Made by a program: the position numbers and the translations under genes | Origin: Campylobacter concisus | Lineage (GTDB): Bacteria > Campylobacterota > Campylobacteria > Campylobacterales > Campylobacteraceae | Reading direction: 5' to 3' | NCBI RefSeq assembly: GCF_002092855.1 | Contig: NZ_LVLC01000001.1 | Span: forward strand, 744,001 to 808,000 | Length of the DNA: 64,000 bases | Part shown: positions 23,760 to 33,205 of the stretch, one piece after another | Numbering within the stretch: position 1 is the first letter of the stretch | How the letters are laid out: each line of letters begins with the position of its first letter | Notes under the pieces: model-generated | Database searches by the model: none | What the model saw: only the letters and a program-made list of their open reading frames with translations | Told to the model about the DNA's origin: nothing

Positions 23760-24776
23760 TTATTTATTGAAAGTAGCTTCAACGCGTCTATTTTGAGCGC
23801 GACCTTCTTTAGTTTTATTTGTAGCAATTGGTTTAAGCTCACCGTAGCCAACTGTTGAAATTTTATCCTCGCTTACGCCATAGCCAGCAAGAACATCAGC
23901 TACTGCCTTTGCTCTTTTTTCAGATAGTTTTTGGTTATAAGCTTCTGCGCCTACACTATCAGTGTGACCAGCAAGTACAACTTTATAATCTGGGTGTTCG
24001 CCCATAAAGTCAGCTACTTTTTTGATCTCAGCTGCATATTTTGGTCCGACTTTATAGCTATCAAATGCAAAGTTAACATCTAGGTCTCTAAGAACGATAA
24101 CTTTCTCGCATCCTCTTTCGTCAACAACCACGCCAGCTGGAGTGTTAGGGCATTGATCTATATCATTTGGCACGCCATCATTATCATCATCAAGAACTGG
24201 AGTTGCTGCTGGAGTTGCTGCTGCAACTGGAGCTGCTGCCACAACTGGAGCTGCTTTTGAGTCAAGACCGATACCAAAGCCTAGTGAATAGAATAGGTTA
24301 TGATCAGCGTGCTCAAATTTGATAGCGTCTCTTGCTTCTGCTTTAAGAGCAAATCTATCAGTTACTTGATATCTTAAACCAAAACCATATTGGCCAAAAC
24401 CGCCATCTTCATTTTTAACAAAAATAGCTGGAACATCTTCATATCCAGCACCAACTAAGCCATATAGACTAACTTGTCCAAAATCAACTATATCTTTTAC
24501 AAGATTTGCATGATATCTAAGAACTCTTCCTTCTCTTGTTAAGCTACCTGTTTTTTCTTTTGCTTTTTGAGTGTAATCAACACCAAGCTCTACTTGATCA
24601 AAGAAAAAATCTTCAAGATTTCTAGCAGCTCTAACACCAACGAAGTTGTGGTCTTTTACACGTAAATTTCCCTCTGGGTGAACGCCACCAATAGTTGGAG
24701 TAACTTCATAATTATATGCTGCGTTAGACGCAAAAACCGCTGTTGCGGCAACCATAGCTAAAGCAATCTTTTTCAT
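23760..24776 (-). CDS. cadF: CadF-like OmpA-family outer-membrane adhesin
   Basis: 338 residues: signal peptide (about 1-18), an eight-stranded beta-barrel to about residue 175, an Ala/Pro linker, a thrombospondin-type-3-like acidic segment DDDNDGVPNDIDQCPNTPAG with two Cys, and a C-terminal OmpA peptidoglycan-binding domain (VNFAFDSYKVG, LAGHTDSVGAEAYNQKLSE). The barrel sits in the outer membrane and the C-terminal domain anchors it to the wall. CadF of C. jejuni binds fibronectin; whether this homologue does so cannot be read from the sequence. Gene order (HAD gene, cadF, rpsI, rplM) matches C. jejuni. It is followed by a strong terminator, as expected for a highly expressed porin-like gene. 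Confidence 0.88.
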   Translation of the reverse strand: MKKIALAMVAATAVFASNAAYNYEVTPTIGGVHPEGNLRVKDHNFVGVRAARNLEDFFFDQVELGVDYTQKAKEKTGSLTREGRVLRYHANLVKDIVDFGQVSLYGLVGAGYEDVPAIFVKNEDGGFGQYGFGLRYQVTDRFALKAEARDAIKFEHADHNLFYSLGFGIGLDSKAAPVVAAAPVAAATPAATPVLDDDNDGVPNDIDQCPNTPAGVVVDERGCEKVIVLRDLDVNFAFDSYKVGPKYAAEIKKVADFMGEHPDYKVVLAGHTDSVGAEAYNQKLSEKRAKAVADVLAGYGVSEDKISTVGYGELKPIATNKTKEGRAQNRRVEATFNK

Positions 24777-24868
24777 ATTTAGAATTCCTTTCTTAGGATT
24801 TATTTTAAAGTGGTTACATTTTAACTGAATAAAATTTAACCGACTCTAAATCATAATTTAATTAACAA

Positions 24869-24887
24869 TGTAAATTTGAAATTTACA
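24869..24887. promoter_or_regulatory. 19-base perfect palindrome upstream of cadF
   Basis: TGTAAATTT-G-AAATTTACA lies about 93-111 bases before the cadF start and after the rpsI stop. It has the form of a dimeric repressor operator. No T run follows, so it is not a good terminator. Confidence 0.4.
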
Positions 24888-24929
24888 CAACTTAAATTTT
24901 GCAAATGCAAAAGCACTTGCAAAAATTCA

Positions 24930-25319
24930 TTAACGTTTAGAGAATTGTGGGCTTCTTCTAGCCTTTCTTCTACCAAATTTCTTACGTTCAACAACACGAG
25001 AATCTCTAGTTAGCAAGCCTTTTGGTTTAAGTGCTGCTCTAAAATCAGCATCCATATCAGCTAAAGCACGTGAAATACCGTGTCTTAAAGCCTCTGCTTG
25101 TGCTGAATAACCACCACCTAAAGTTGTAGCTACTACATCTATTAAACTCTCTTGTTTAGTAACTAGAAGTGGCTGAATTACTTTAAGTTTTATAGCTTCA
25201 TGTCCACCAAGCCAAGTATTAAGATCCATACCATTTACTACGATTTTACCGCTTCCAGCTTTTATCCAAACCTTTGCTACGGCAGTTTTTCTTTTACCAG
25301 TTGCATAAACTTTTGCCAT
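24930..25319 (-). CDS. rpsI: 30S ribosomal protein S9
   Basis: 129 residues with the full S9 pattern, starting [19 protein letters not shown] and ending with the basic tail [17 protein letters not shown] that reaches the P-site tRNA. It follows rplM by 2 bases, the universal L13-S9 pair. Confidence 0.98.
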   Translation of the reverse strand: MAKVYATGKRKTAVAKVWIKAGSGKIVVNGMDLNTWLGGHEAIKLKVIQPLLVTKQESLIDVVATTLGGGYSAQAEALRHGISRALADMDADFRAALKPKGLLTRDSRVVERKKFGRRKARRSPQFSKR

Positions 25320-25321
25320 AA

Positions 25322-25750
25322 TTATTTTCCTTCTTTTTTAGCTATTTGTGCCGTATGAGGATGCTCACTGCCAGCATAAACTTTTAGTTTTTTTATCATC
25401 TCTCTTCCAAGTTTAGTTTTTGGAAGCATTCCACGAACAGCTAATTTAAATAGTTTTTCTGGCTTATTTGCTATCAAATCGCCAAATTTTTCACTCTTTA
25501 CGCTACCAAAGTATCCTGAGTGTCTGTGATAAAGTTTATCTTCAGCTTTGTTATTACCAGTAAATTCTACTTTTGAAGCATTTATGATGATAACATAGTC
25601 GCCACAATCTACGTTTGGCGTGAAGCATGGTTTGTTTTTGCCACGAAGTATAGTTGCTACCTCAGTTAGCAATCTACCAAAACGTTTACCAGCTGCATCA
25701 ACAACGATCCAGTCTCGTTTAACTTCGTTTGGCTTTGTTATTTTTGTCAT
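25322..25750 (-). CDS. rplM: 50S ribosomal protein L13
   Basis: 142 residues; [20 protein letters not shown] at the start and [14 protein letters not shown] and [15 protein letters not shown] in the body are diagnostic of L13, an early-assembly protein of the large subunit. First gene of the rplM-rpsI pair, with a likely promoter at 25786-25791. Confidence 0.98.
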   Translation of the reverse strand: MTKITKPNEVKRDWIVVDAAGKRFGRLLTEVATILRGKNKPCFTPNVDCGDYVIIINASKVEFTGNNKAEDKLYHRHSGYFGSVKSEKFGDLIANKPEKLFKLAVRGMLPKTKLGREMIKKLKVYAGSEHPHTAQIAKKEGK

Positions 25751-25785
25751 TTTCTTACCTTTGCCAAGTTAATTTTTGAGTTGTG

Positions 25786-25791
25786 ATTGTA
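25786..25791 (-). promoter_or_regulatory. Candidate -10 box for rplM-rpsI
   Basis: On the minus strand TTTAAATACAATCAC carries TACAAT 36 bases before the rplM ATG. Confidence 0.4.
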
Positions 25792-25830
25792 TTTAAACAA
25801 TGCTTTTATAAAGCTTAAATTAAGTAGCAT

Positions 25831-28650
25831 TTAAACTTCAATATATGAAATTTTTCCATCAATAGCGTAGAAGATGACGGCGATTATACTATGCTTTGGA
25901 TAAAATTTACTTAATGCCTCTTTGTATTCTCCAACTTGTTTTTTATTTTCCTCAATATTTTTATCTGTCGTTTTATAGTCAATCACGCAAATTTTGCTCT
26001 CTCCAATACAAAATAAGTCCATCTGTTTTAGTTCGTTTTTTACTTTAAATGGCTGCTCTTTGTAAATTTCTTTATCTTTTATACACTTTAGAAATTTTGG
26101 CTCATTTATTAGCATTTTTGCCCGTTTAAAGGCATCTTCAAGTCTATCAGGTGAGAGAAATTTATAAAATTTATTTAGCATTAAACTCTTAGCTTTTAAA
26201 AGCAAATTTTCATCAAATTTCTCACTCATCTCAAGCAAATAGTGAAACGCTAAGCCAAAATAGATTGCCTCTAAATTTTTACCGCTCGTTTTTTGCTCTC
26301 TTGCTTCTAGATCTTGCCTTTCTATCTTTAAAATTTCAGGCATTTTTTCATCTTTTGTAGCCTCTTTTTGCTCGCTCTTGCTAGGCAAAATTTTGCCAAA
26401 GCTAAACTCCTTTAGATCAAGATAGTCGTTTACTTCGCTTTTATCACTTCTAGTATAAAACGAAAAAAAGCTAGGGCTATTTCCACTTGGAGCAGCTTGT
26501 TTAATGATGATAAGCGACTTTGTAGCTCTAGTAAAAGCAACGTAAATTTTATTGATATTTTCTTGCTTCTCAAGCTCTTTCATTTGCTCCAACACACCAG
26601 CATACTCAGGGTCAAAATTTTCTCTACCAGAAATTCTACTTTTTACTATCCACTCGCCTTTTTCGCTATATTCGGTTATAAAGTTTGAGTCATCGCCTCT
26701 GCCTTTACTCATCATATCACAAACTATCACGTGAGCAAACTCGAGCCCTTTTGACTTATGAACAGTCATTATCTTTACGCCGTCAGCATTTTTAGGACTG
26801 ATTTTAGAACTAAAATTTTCAAGATTAAAGATAAAATCGCTTAAATTTTTGTAGCCACTGCTTAGCTCAAAAAGCCTTAGAATATCAACATCAGCCATAT
26901 TTATATATAAATTTTTAGCTAGATAAAATAGGCTTTTTGTCGCACTATCTTCAGCTTTTATTTTTAGCCTTTTAGGATTTGTATTTACAAGTGCTTTTAC
27001 ATTTTTTTCATAAATTTCTTCACCAAAAAGACAAAATTTCGCATACTCGATGATCGCTGCAACAAACGGTGTTCGCTTTAGCTCCAAGGTGCCTTCATTT
27101 ACGCTTTTTATCCCCTCACTGCTAAGCACCTCTGAGATGAGGCTGATATCGCTATTTTTCCAGCAAAGCACAGTTATCTCACTTGCATTTACGCCAGCTG
27201 CAAGTAGCTCTTTTACTTGTGAAAGTGCTGCACCCGCGATATCTTCATCGCTTAGCACGCGCAAGTAGCCGTAATCATCTTCCTTGGCCTCAAAATAAGG
27301 ACACTCGCCACTTACTTTGTAGCTTAGCTCCTTATCTTTTTTAGCTGGCTCTTGTGGCTCAAAACTAAGTCCATATCTATGATAAATTTCTTCAAAAACA
27401 GCATTATTAAATTTCACCAAAGCCTTTAAACTGCGGTAGTTACTAGGCAAATTTTCTATATCTATCTGACTAAAATCATCTCCAAGCTTATCGAAAAGCT
27501 CTTTTTTACCGCCCCTAAATTTATAGATACTTTGCTTAGTATCTCCAACGTAAAAAAAGCTTCTAAGTCCGTTTTGTCCGTATCCTGAAACGATTTCAGT
27601 GATGAGCGGCAAGATGATCTCATATTGGATCACATTTGTATCTTGAAACTCATCTATCAAAAGGTGATTTATGCGGCCATCAAGCCTAAAATAAAGCACA
27701 TCTTTATCAAAATTTTCAACCAAAAGCTTAAATACCAGCTTATTTATATCAGCAAAACTTAAAGCATTTATCTCTTTATTTAGCTCTAAATTTGAGTGTT
27801 TATAAACATTTAAGAGCTTACTAAAACCGCTAAGTCTGTATCTTTCAACCTCCAAAATATACTCTTTTGCTGCCTCTTTTAAATCGTTAAAGAGCCTATC
27901 AAGCTCACTTGTATAAATTTTGCTAAAAGTGCGGTAATCTAGGCTCTCTCTTTCAAAGACCTTATTTTTAAAAAGCTCAAACAAATTTTGCTCACTAAAT
28001 GTCTTTTTAGCCGTATCACTAGCACCATTTTGCAAGGCTATATGCTCATTTATCTCCTTTTGTGCTGCTCTTACCTTGCTATCATCTGGATAGCTTGCAC
28101 CACTATCTTTTAGTTCACCGCCAAAGCTCTCATAAAATTTAGCCAAAGTCTGTGAGAAACTCGCCTCTTTTTGGCTTGAGATGATCATCATGAGTGCAAG
28201 CTCACTAAGAAGCTTTTGATCTTTGCTTGCCTCTTTTACAAATTTTTTCCACGCTAAATCTTGCAGACTATCTTGCACACTGTAATCAGGACTAAGCCCT
28301 AAATTTTGACTAAATTTCTTTAGGATTCCAGAGAAAAATGCATCAAATGTATAAATTTTTAACTCACTTTGCAAAAACATATCAAGCTTCTCATCGCGTC
28401 TTTTTATGACCTCATCTTGGCTCAAACTAAGCTCTTTGCAAAGCTTATCAAGCTCGTCTTTTTTGTTTTGCAAGTCCAAAAAAGTTGTGATTATGCGCTC
28501 TTTCATCTCATTGGCCGCTTTTTTGGTAAAGGTTAGAGCGATGATCTCGTTTATATTTTCGCCTTTAAGCACCAAAGCGATATAACGAACGCTTAAAGCG
28601 AATGTTTTCCCACTTCCAGCACTTGCTTTTAGGGCTAAAAAATCTTTCAT
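25831..28650 (-). CDS. addA: AddA-type helicase-nuclease (RecB-like)
   Basis: 939 residues. Walker A is ASAGSGKTF (9-17), motif Ia is IALTFTKKAANEM, motif II LLIDEFQDTN, motif III YVGDTKQSIYKFRGG, motif V IMTVHKSKGLE and motif VI YVAFTRAT, all of UvrD-like superfamily 1A helicases. The C-terminus has a RecB-type nuclease motif, CVIDYKTTD with Asp891 and Lys893. With AddB it resects double-strand breaks and loads RecA. It overlaps the addB stop by 4 bases (ATGA). C. jejuni has the same pair after rplM. Confidence 0.93.
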   Translation of the reverse strand: MKDFLALKASAGSGKTFALSVRYIALVLKGENINEIIALTFTKKAANEMKERIITTFLDLQNKKDELDKLCKELSLSQDEVIKRRDEKLDMFLQSELKIYTFDAFFSGILKKFSQNLGLSPDYSVQDSLQDLAWKKFVKEASKDQKLLSELALMMIISSQKEASFSQTLAKFYESFGGELKDSGASYPDDSKVRAAQKEINEHIALQNGASDTAKKTFSEQNLFELFKNKVFERESLDYRTFSKIYTSELDRLFNDLKEAAKEYILEVERYRLSGFSKLLNVYKHSNLELNKEINALSFADINKLVFKLLVENFDKDVLYFRLDGRINHLLIDEFQDTNVIQYEIILPLITEIVSGYGQNGLRSFFYVGDTKQSIYKFRGGKKELFDKLGDDFSQIDIENLPSNYRSLKALVKFNNAVFEEIYHRYGLSFEPQEPAKKDKELSYKVSGECPYFEAKEDDYGYLRVLSDEDIAGAALSQVKELLAAGVNASEITVLCWKNSDISLISEVLSSEGIKSVNEGTLELKRTPFVAAIIEYAKFCLFGEEIYEKNVKALVNTNPKRLKIKAEDSATKSLFYLAKNLYINMADVDILRLFELSSGYKNLSDFIFNLENFSSKISPKNADGVKIMTVHKSKGLEFAHVIVCDMMSKGRGDDSNFITEYSEKGEWIVKSRISGRENFDPEYAGVLEQMKELEKQENINKIYVAFTRATKSLIIIKQAAPSGNSPSFFSFYTRSDKSEVNDYLDLKEFSFGKILPSKSEQKEATKDEKMPEILKIERQDLEAREQKTSGKNLEAIYFGLAFHYLLEMSEKFDENLLLKAKSLMLNKFYKFLSPDRLEDAFKRAKMLINEPKFLKCIKDKEIYKEQPFKVKNELKQMDLFCIGESKICVIDYKTTDKNIEENKKQVGEYKEALSKFYPKHSIIAVIFYAIDGKISYIEV

Positions 28651-30992
28651 AACTCTCTCCTACAAAGTATGGCATACTCGCAAAATTTACAAGCTCCGCT
28701 CTTTCTTTCAAAATTTATCTTAGTGTTATTTATGCTCTTTAGATTTTCTATCTCGGCCTTTAGATCATCCACGCCTTTTTTTGAGCTAATAAGCACTGGT
28801 TCATTCTTTAGGGCAAAATAAGCACTTTTTACCTCGCTGCCATAAAGTGCTTCATAAAATGCAAGCTGAAGCGAGTTCGCATTTGCCTCACCAGTTTTAT
28901 AATCAAGTATAAAAGGCTCACCATCAGGGCTAACATCGATCCTATCGATAATGCCTTTTATCTTTACATCACAAAAATCACTCTCTATGTCTTTTTCACA
29001 CTCAAGCACTCTAAAGCCAGCACTTAAACGTTCATTTTCAAACTCTGCGTATTCTTTAAATTTCTGCGACCAAATCTCAAGCTCAAGCGAAGAAAAATCT
29101 TGCTTTGCAAGTATTTCTTTAAAAATAGCCAAATCAAATATATTTTTTTGTCCATAAAAATCACTTGTATAGTATTCATAAAGCGCCTTATGCACGCTAT
29201 TTCCTTGCTTAGATCCTGGCTCAGTTGCTATGCCTTTTGCTCCTTTTATACCAGCTATCTTTGCGTAATAATACTTTCTTGGGCAGGTTAGAAATAAATT
29301 TAGTGTAGAAAATGATAGCGGTTTAGTGAAAAAATCATGCTCCAAAATGATCTCATCATCGCTTAAATTTAGGCTTGTACTTCCTTTTAAAAATAATTTT
29401 AAATAAGCCTCGTCACTAAATTTCTCATCTTTTATTATTTTGAAATTTTTTAAAAATCTTGAAGGAATACTCTCTTCGTTTAAAACACAGCTTATGGCGA
29501 CCTTTTTAGCATTGTTTATAAGACTTTCATAGTAAAATCTCTGCAAATTTTCACGCTCAAGGTAGCTTATAAGCCCTGCTTTTTGCCTCACTTTTGAGTT
29601 TAAAAACATCTCATTTGTGCTTCTTGCTGGGATGAAGTTATCATTAAAATCAACTATGATTACGCCATCAAATTTCATTCCACGGCTCTCTAGCATGCCC
29701 ATGACACTGATCTTTCCACCACCCACATCATCGATGCTAAGGCGTGAGATATTTAGCAAAAAAATTTCACTTAACTGCTTTAAGCTAAAGCTAAAATACC
29801 TACATAAATTCTCAATCCTAAAAAGCTCAAGCGCGAGCTTCTCTTCGCATCTTGGCTCATTTTCAAGCATTAAAAGCTCATCTATTAGCTCTTTAAATTT
29901 AGCAAAGTCACAAAGATCAAAGTAGCTTGATTTAAATTTATTAAAAAGCTCTTCGCTTACGCCAAGTGTGTTCAAGATAAAGCCAAGCTCCTCGTAGCTC
30001 TCACACTTGCTTTGATCAAAAACCGGCCTTGCCTCTTCGTTTATCGCTCTTATAAGGTAAAAAAGCGTCTCATAAAATTTTGTATTTTTAAAACTCTCGC
30101 CCATAGCGTAGTTAAAAATTTTATCTCTATCATGTAGCCTTAAAATTTCACTAAAGCTCTCATCTGGCAATATGACAGCGATGTTTTCAGGCTTTATGCC
30201 CTCACGCACAAACTCGCTCACCTTTGCCATAGCGTAGGCACATTGCAGGCTTCTAGTGGCAAATCGCTTCTCTAAGACTGGCTCAAATTTTTTGATATTT
30301 TCTAAGCAAATTAGCTCATTTGTCTTTAAATTTAGCTCATATTTTTTGTAATTTTCAATCTCGCTAATAGCTGAAATTTGCTTTATTTTATTGATTAGCT
30401 TTGTGTTGAAAACGCTAGTTTGAAAGATAATTTTTAGCGTAGTTAGCTTTGAGATTTTCTCTAAAATTTCCCACTCAAACTCACTTAAAATTCCATCTAT
30501 GTGCAGTGAAATTTCACTAAAGCTTCTGATATAGCCTTCATTAATGGAGTAAATTTTTGGCAAGGTTATATCATCGTAGAGATTTTCTCTATCAAGCAAG
30601 TCCTCATACTCTTTTAAAACCGCTTCAAGTATGTCTAAATGCTCCTCAAAGTTAGCGTAAATATCGTTAAATTTGATCTCGGCGATACTCTTTTTGCTAA
30701 TAGCTAGCTCTTTAAAAAACGAAAAAAGATAGTCATTGTTTTTCAAAAACTCAAAAAACTCAGCTGGAATTTTAAGAACTGAGTTTGCCTTTTTGACACT
30801 GGCACAGGCTCTATTCATAAGCACTAAAGCATAGGTGCTATCAATCTCAAACCTACCATCTACATAAACTACCTTTTTATAAAACTCAGCAATACTTAGG
30901 CTTTTTGGGATTAGTTCATCATTAAAACTTGCATTAAATTCACGAATCTTACGCGAGTTCGTAAATACAAAAAGTTGGTTTAGGTTATGCAT
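28647..30992 (-). CDS. addB: AddB-type helicase-nuclease subunit (PD-(D/E)XK, iron-sulfur)
   Basis: 781 residues. Helicase motifs are degenerate and no proper Walker A is seen at the N-terminus, as is usual for the epsilonproteobacterial AddB. The C-terminal third has a nuclease domain: LTCPRKYYYAKIAG, then FILDYKTGEAN (catalytic Asp and Lys), then CKFCEYAILC. Cys at about 563 and Cys768, 771 and 777 form the iron-sulfur staple of AddB nucleases. Works with AddA in break repair. A hairpin-like repeat (TAAGCAAT/ATTGCTTA, 31011-31034) lies upstream, between this gene and the divergent flavin reductase. Confidence 0.9.
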   Translation of the reverse strand: MHNLNQLFVFTNSRKIREFNASFNDELIPKSLSIAEFYKKVVYVDGRFEIDSTYALVLMNRACASVKKANSVLKIPAEFFEFLKNNDYLFSFFKELAISKKSIAEIKFNDIYANFEEHLDILEAVLKEYEDLLDRENLYDDITLPKIYSINEGYIRSFSEISLHIDGILSEFEWEILEKISKLTTLKIIFQTSVFNTKLINKIKQISAISEIENYKKYELNLKTNELICLENIKKFEPVLEKRFATRSLQCAYAMAKVSEFVREGIKPENIAVILPDESFSEILRLHDRDKIFNYAMGESFKNTKFYETLFYLIRAINEEARPVFDQSKCESYEELGFILNTLGVSEELFNKFKSSYFDLCDFAKFKELIDELLMLENEPRCEEKLALELFRIENLCRYFSFSLKQLSEIFLLNISRLSIDDVGGGKISVMGMLESRGMKFDGVIIVDFNDNFIPARSTNEMFLNSKVRQKAGLISYLERENLQRFYYESLINNAKKVAISCVLNEESIPSRFLKNFKIIKDEKFSDEAYLKLFLKGSTSLNLSDDEIILEHDFFTKPLSFSTLNLFLTCPRKYYYAKIAGIKGAKGIATEPGSKQGNSVHKALYEYYTSDFYGQKNIFDLAIFKEILAKQDFSSLELEIWSQKFKEYAEFENERLSAGFRVLECEKDIESDFCDVKIKGIIDRIDVSPDGEPFILDYKTGEANANSLQLAFYEALYGSEVKSAYFALKNEPVLISSKKGVDDLKAEIENLKSINNTKINFERKSGACKFCEYAILCRREL

Positions 30993-31118
30993 TTTTCTCT
31001 CTTAAATTTTTAAGCAATGATAGCTAATTGCTTATAAAAGAGCGCTTTTTACGCTTAGGTAAAGCTTTAAATTTTTATCTAAATACATTAAAATTTTAAG
31101 CCTTAAAGAGCCAAAAGC

Positions 31119-31124
31119 TACAAT
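31119..31124 (+). promoter_or_regulatory. Candidate -10 box for the flavin reductase gene
   Basis: TACAAT in AAAAGCTACAATCAC, 20 bases before the ATG at 31144; the leader would be very short. Confidence 0.3.
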
Positions 31125-31143
31125 CACAAAAAAAGGAGCAAAA

Positions 31144-31731
31144 ATGCATAAAGAGTTAAACAGACAAGGTTTTTACTATGGCTTTCCAGTTTTGCTAGCT
31201 ACCACAAAAGACAAAAACGCAAACGATGATATCACGGTGCTTTCATCCTCTTGGACGTTAGGAAATACAGTGGTGCTTGGCATAGGTATTGAAAATCAAG
31301 GCTTTAAAAATATCAAAAATAGTTCAGATATCACGCTAAATTTATGTGATGAAAGCCTGCTAGAAGCTGTGCAAAAAATGGAAAAACTAACTGGCGATAG
31401 TGAAGTACCAGAAGAAAAAAAGAATCTTGGCTACATCTACGAGCACGACAAATTTAAGGCAGCAAATCTCAGCAAAGAGCCTGGCATAAATGCAAAAACC
31501 GTCAGGATAAAAGAGTGCAAGATACAGATAGAAACGGTTGTGGAAAAGATAGAGTTAAAAGAGTGGTTTAGCATCGTTACTTGCAAGATTACAGGCATTT
31601 TTGTAGATGAAAATTTACTAAAAGATGAAAAGATAGATACGCAAAAATGGCATCCACTAATCTATAAATTTAAAGAATATGTCAGCACTTGCAAGCGTTT
31701 GGGATTAAATTTTGGATTTAAAGAGATTTGA
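31144..31731 (+). CDS. Flavin reductase-like FMN-binding protein
   Basis: 195 residues of the split-barrel flavin reductase fold. The start ELNRQGFYYGFPVLLATTKD and the FMN-contact segment DDITVLSSSWTLGNTVVLGIG match the flavin reductase-like group, in which many members bind FMN without a known partner. It is transcribed alone, divergent from addB, with AAAGGAG upstream of the ATG. Role unknown; redox use of FMN in the cytoplasm is inferred from the family. Confidence 0.8.
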   Translation: MHKELNRQGFYYGFPVLLATTKDKNANDDITVLSSSWTLGNTVVLGIGIENQGFKNIKNSSDITLNLCDESLLEAVQKMEKLTGDSEVPEEKKNLGYIYEHDKFKAANLSKEPGINAKTVRIKECKIQIETVVEKIELKEWFSIVTCKITGIFVDENLLKDEKIDTQKWHPLIYKFKEYVSTCKRLGLNFGFKEI

Positions 31732-31853
31732 TTTATAGCTTTATTTGATAAAAACTTAGCAACTTGGTTTTAGATTTAGCCAAAAGATTAGTTTATTAAA
31801 ATTTAAATCTGGCTTTGAGATCTTTTCCAGATGCCAAAGCTGCGATTTTAAGA

Positions 31854-32324
31854 TCATTTTGTGACATTAAGGTCAAATTTATAATACCTTGTATCATTAG
31901 TGTCACTTAGCCTTAAAAGTAGCTGCCATCTACCTTCTTTTAGACTTGTTTCTTCGCTTACTAGATCATTTTCTTGCCATGAAGCTCTTAAAATTTTATT
32001 TTCTTTATTTGTCTGTGGGCGAGTGAGTAAAATTTCATATTTTAAAGCTGAAATTTCTCCTTTTTTTGGAGTTAGATGAAATTTAAACTTAGCATTTAGA
32101 GCATTAAAATTTGGCTCAAATTTTAGATCAAATTTCTCATCAAAACGTTTTTCACTATCTTTGATAAAGGTTATGTTTTCATCGACATTTTGGTAGCTTT
32201 GCATATAGGAGCTATCCATCTCGACTGGATGTTTCAGCGCTATGATGATCGTTACTGCGCAAGCGATAATGATAGCAATGAAACTAAGCACGATAGCATA
32301 AGGCCAAAAGGTTTTTTTATCCAT
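31854..32324 (-). CDS. ccoH: CcoH/FixH-like cbb3 oxidase assembly protein
   Basis: 156 residues: one N-terminal membrane helix (about 9-30) and a periplasmic domain ending LLRLSDTNDTRYYKFDLNV, the FixH/CcoH pattern. These small proteins are needed to build or stabilise cbb3 oxidase. It is the last gene of the cco cluster and overlaps the upstream gene by 8 bases. Similarity is moderate, since the family is variable. Confidence 0.65.
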   Translation of the reverse strand: MDKKTFWPYAIVLSFIAIIIACAVTIIIALKHPVEMDSSYMQSYQNVDENITFIKDSEKRFDEKFDLKFEPNFNALNAKFKFHLTPKKGEISALKYEILLTRPQTNKENKILRASWQENDLVSEETSLKEGRWQLLLRLSDTNDTRYYKFDLNVTK

Positions 32325-32886
32325 TTTTTACCTTTTTATAAAAGATAACAATTATAAAAAATGCAACCAAGCCATAGATGAAAAATCTTAAAAAATTTAA
32401 CGTAGTTTTATTTGAATTTCCAACACTACTTTCAAGCTGTAAATTTAAGCTAGATGCGATTTGCTCGGCAATATCAGCGTAGCCATTTAATATAGCAGCG
32501 TTATAGACATCTTTGCCATTTTTAGAAACTAAAATAGGAATTATCGTTCCTGATTCTGGATTTACACTTAAAATTTGTTCTTTATTAAAAAGCTTTGAAG
32601 TATTAGAATCGGCAAAAATTTCTACTTTCTTTTTATCCTTTATAAGTAGCAAAAAAGCATAAGGCGAGCTAAGGTTTTGCTCTTTAAAAAGAGCTTCTAG
32701 CTCACCACCTTTATATACGCCAACTACTAAATTTATACCGCTTTTTGTGTAAAGCTCGCTGCCGATCTCATTTAGCTTTACACTTACTTTTTGGCTTAGA
32801 ATTTCATCATTATTTATCACAAAATTTGCTCCCAAAGCCAAACTTTGTGAGAGCAAAAATATAAAAATGAGTATAAATTTTCTCAC
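32317..32886 (-). CDS. TPM-domain-like membrane protein in the cco cluster
   Basis: 189 residues from the GTG at 32886; the GTG follows the stop of the 33-codon gene by 2 bases and gives a clean signal peptide (RKFILIFIFLLSQSLALG). The periplasmic part (DEILSQKVSVKLNEIGSEL, VVGVYKGGELEALF) resembles the TPM/Psb32 fold, and a second helix near 160-180 ends the protein with a Lys-rich tail. Its function is unknown; position suggests a part in cbb3 oxidase biogenesis or photosystem-like repair of membrane complexes. Confidence 0.65.
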   Translation of the reverse strand: MRKFILIFIFLLSQSLALGANFVINNDEILSQKVSVKLNEIGSELYTKSGINLVVGVYKGGELEALFKEQNLSSPYAFLLLIKDKKKVEIFADSNTSKLFNKEQILSVNPESGTIIPILVSKNGKDVYNAAILNGYADIAEQIASSLNLQLESSVGNSNKTTLNFLRFFIYGLVAFFIIVIFYKKVKNG

Positions 32887-32888
32887 AC

Positions 32889-32990
32889 CTAGCCTACAAA
32901 AAGATGGTTTGATGTAAGCACTGACCACGCACAAATAGCTCCTGCAACAACTATAAGCAAGATTATGGCTTTTTCTATTATGCCTAGCAT
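32889..32990 (-). CDS. 33-residue membrane peptide in the cco cluster
   Basis: A 33-codon gene, MLGIIEKAIILLIVVAGAIC then AWSVLTSNHLFVG. AGGAG lies 5 bases before the ATG at 32990. It is one membrane helix with a short C-terminal tail. It fits exactly between DUF4006 and the TPM-like gene (2-base gaps on each side), which argues it is real; a small gene is known at this place in C. jejuni. Confidence 0.65.
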   Translation of the reverse strand: MLGIIEKAIILLIVVAGAICAWSVLTSNHLFVG

Positions 32991-32992
32991 CA

Positions 32993-33205
32993 CTACTCCT
33001 TTATAATGACGTGTTTAGCGTTATCAACGCTCTTCATTTCAATACTACTTGCATCTTTTAATGAGTAAGGCTTGGTTGCTACATCTTTTTGCAAGCCAAT
33101 ACCAATATAAGTAAGTACGCCAAGGATAGATAGCAAAAGCAAAACCGCCACCAAATAACCGCTAATACCATTTAAAGCAAAGATATTTCTATTTTTATTT
33201 TCCAT
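32993..33205 (-). CDS. DUF4006 small membrane protein
   Basis: 70 residues with one helix (about 13-35) and a conserved end (KSVDNAKHVIIKE), matching the campylobacterial DUF4006 family. It starts at the ATG at 33205, sharing one base with the ccoP stop (TAATG), and is thus coupled to ccoP. Function unknown; its position suggests an accessory of cbb3 oxidase. Confidence 0.8.
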   Translation of the reverse strand: MENKNRNIFALNGISGYLVAVLLLLSILGVLTYIGIGLQKDVATKPYSLKDASSIEMKSVDNAKHVIIKE

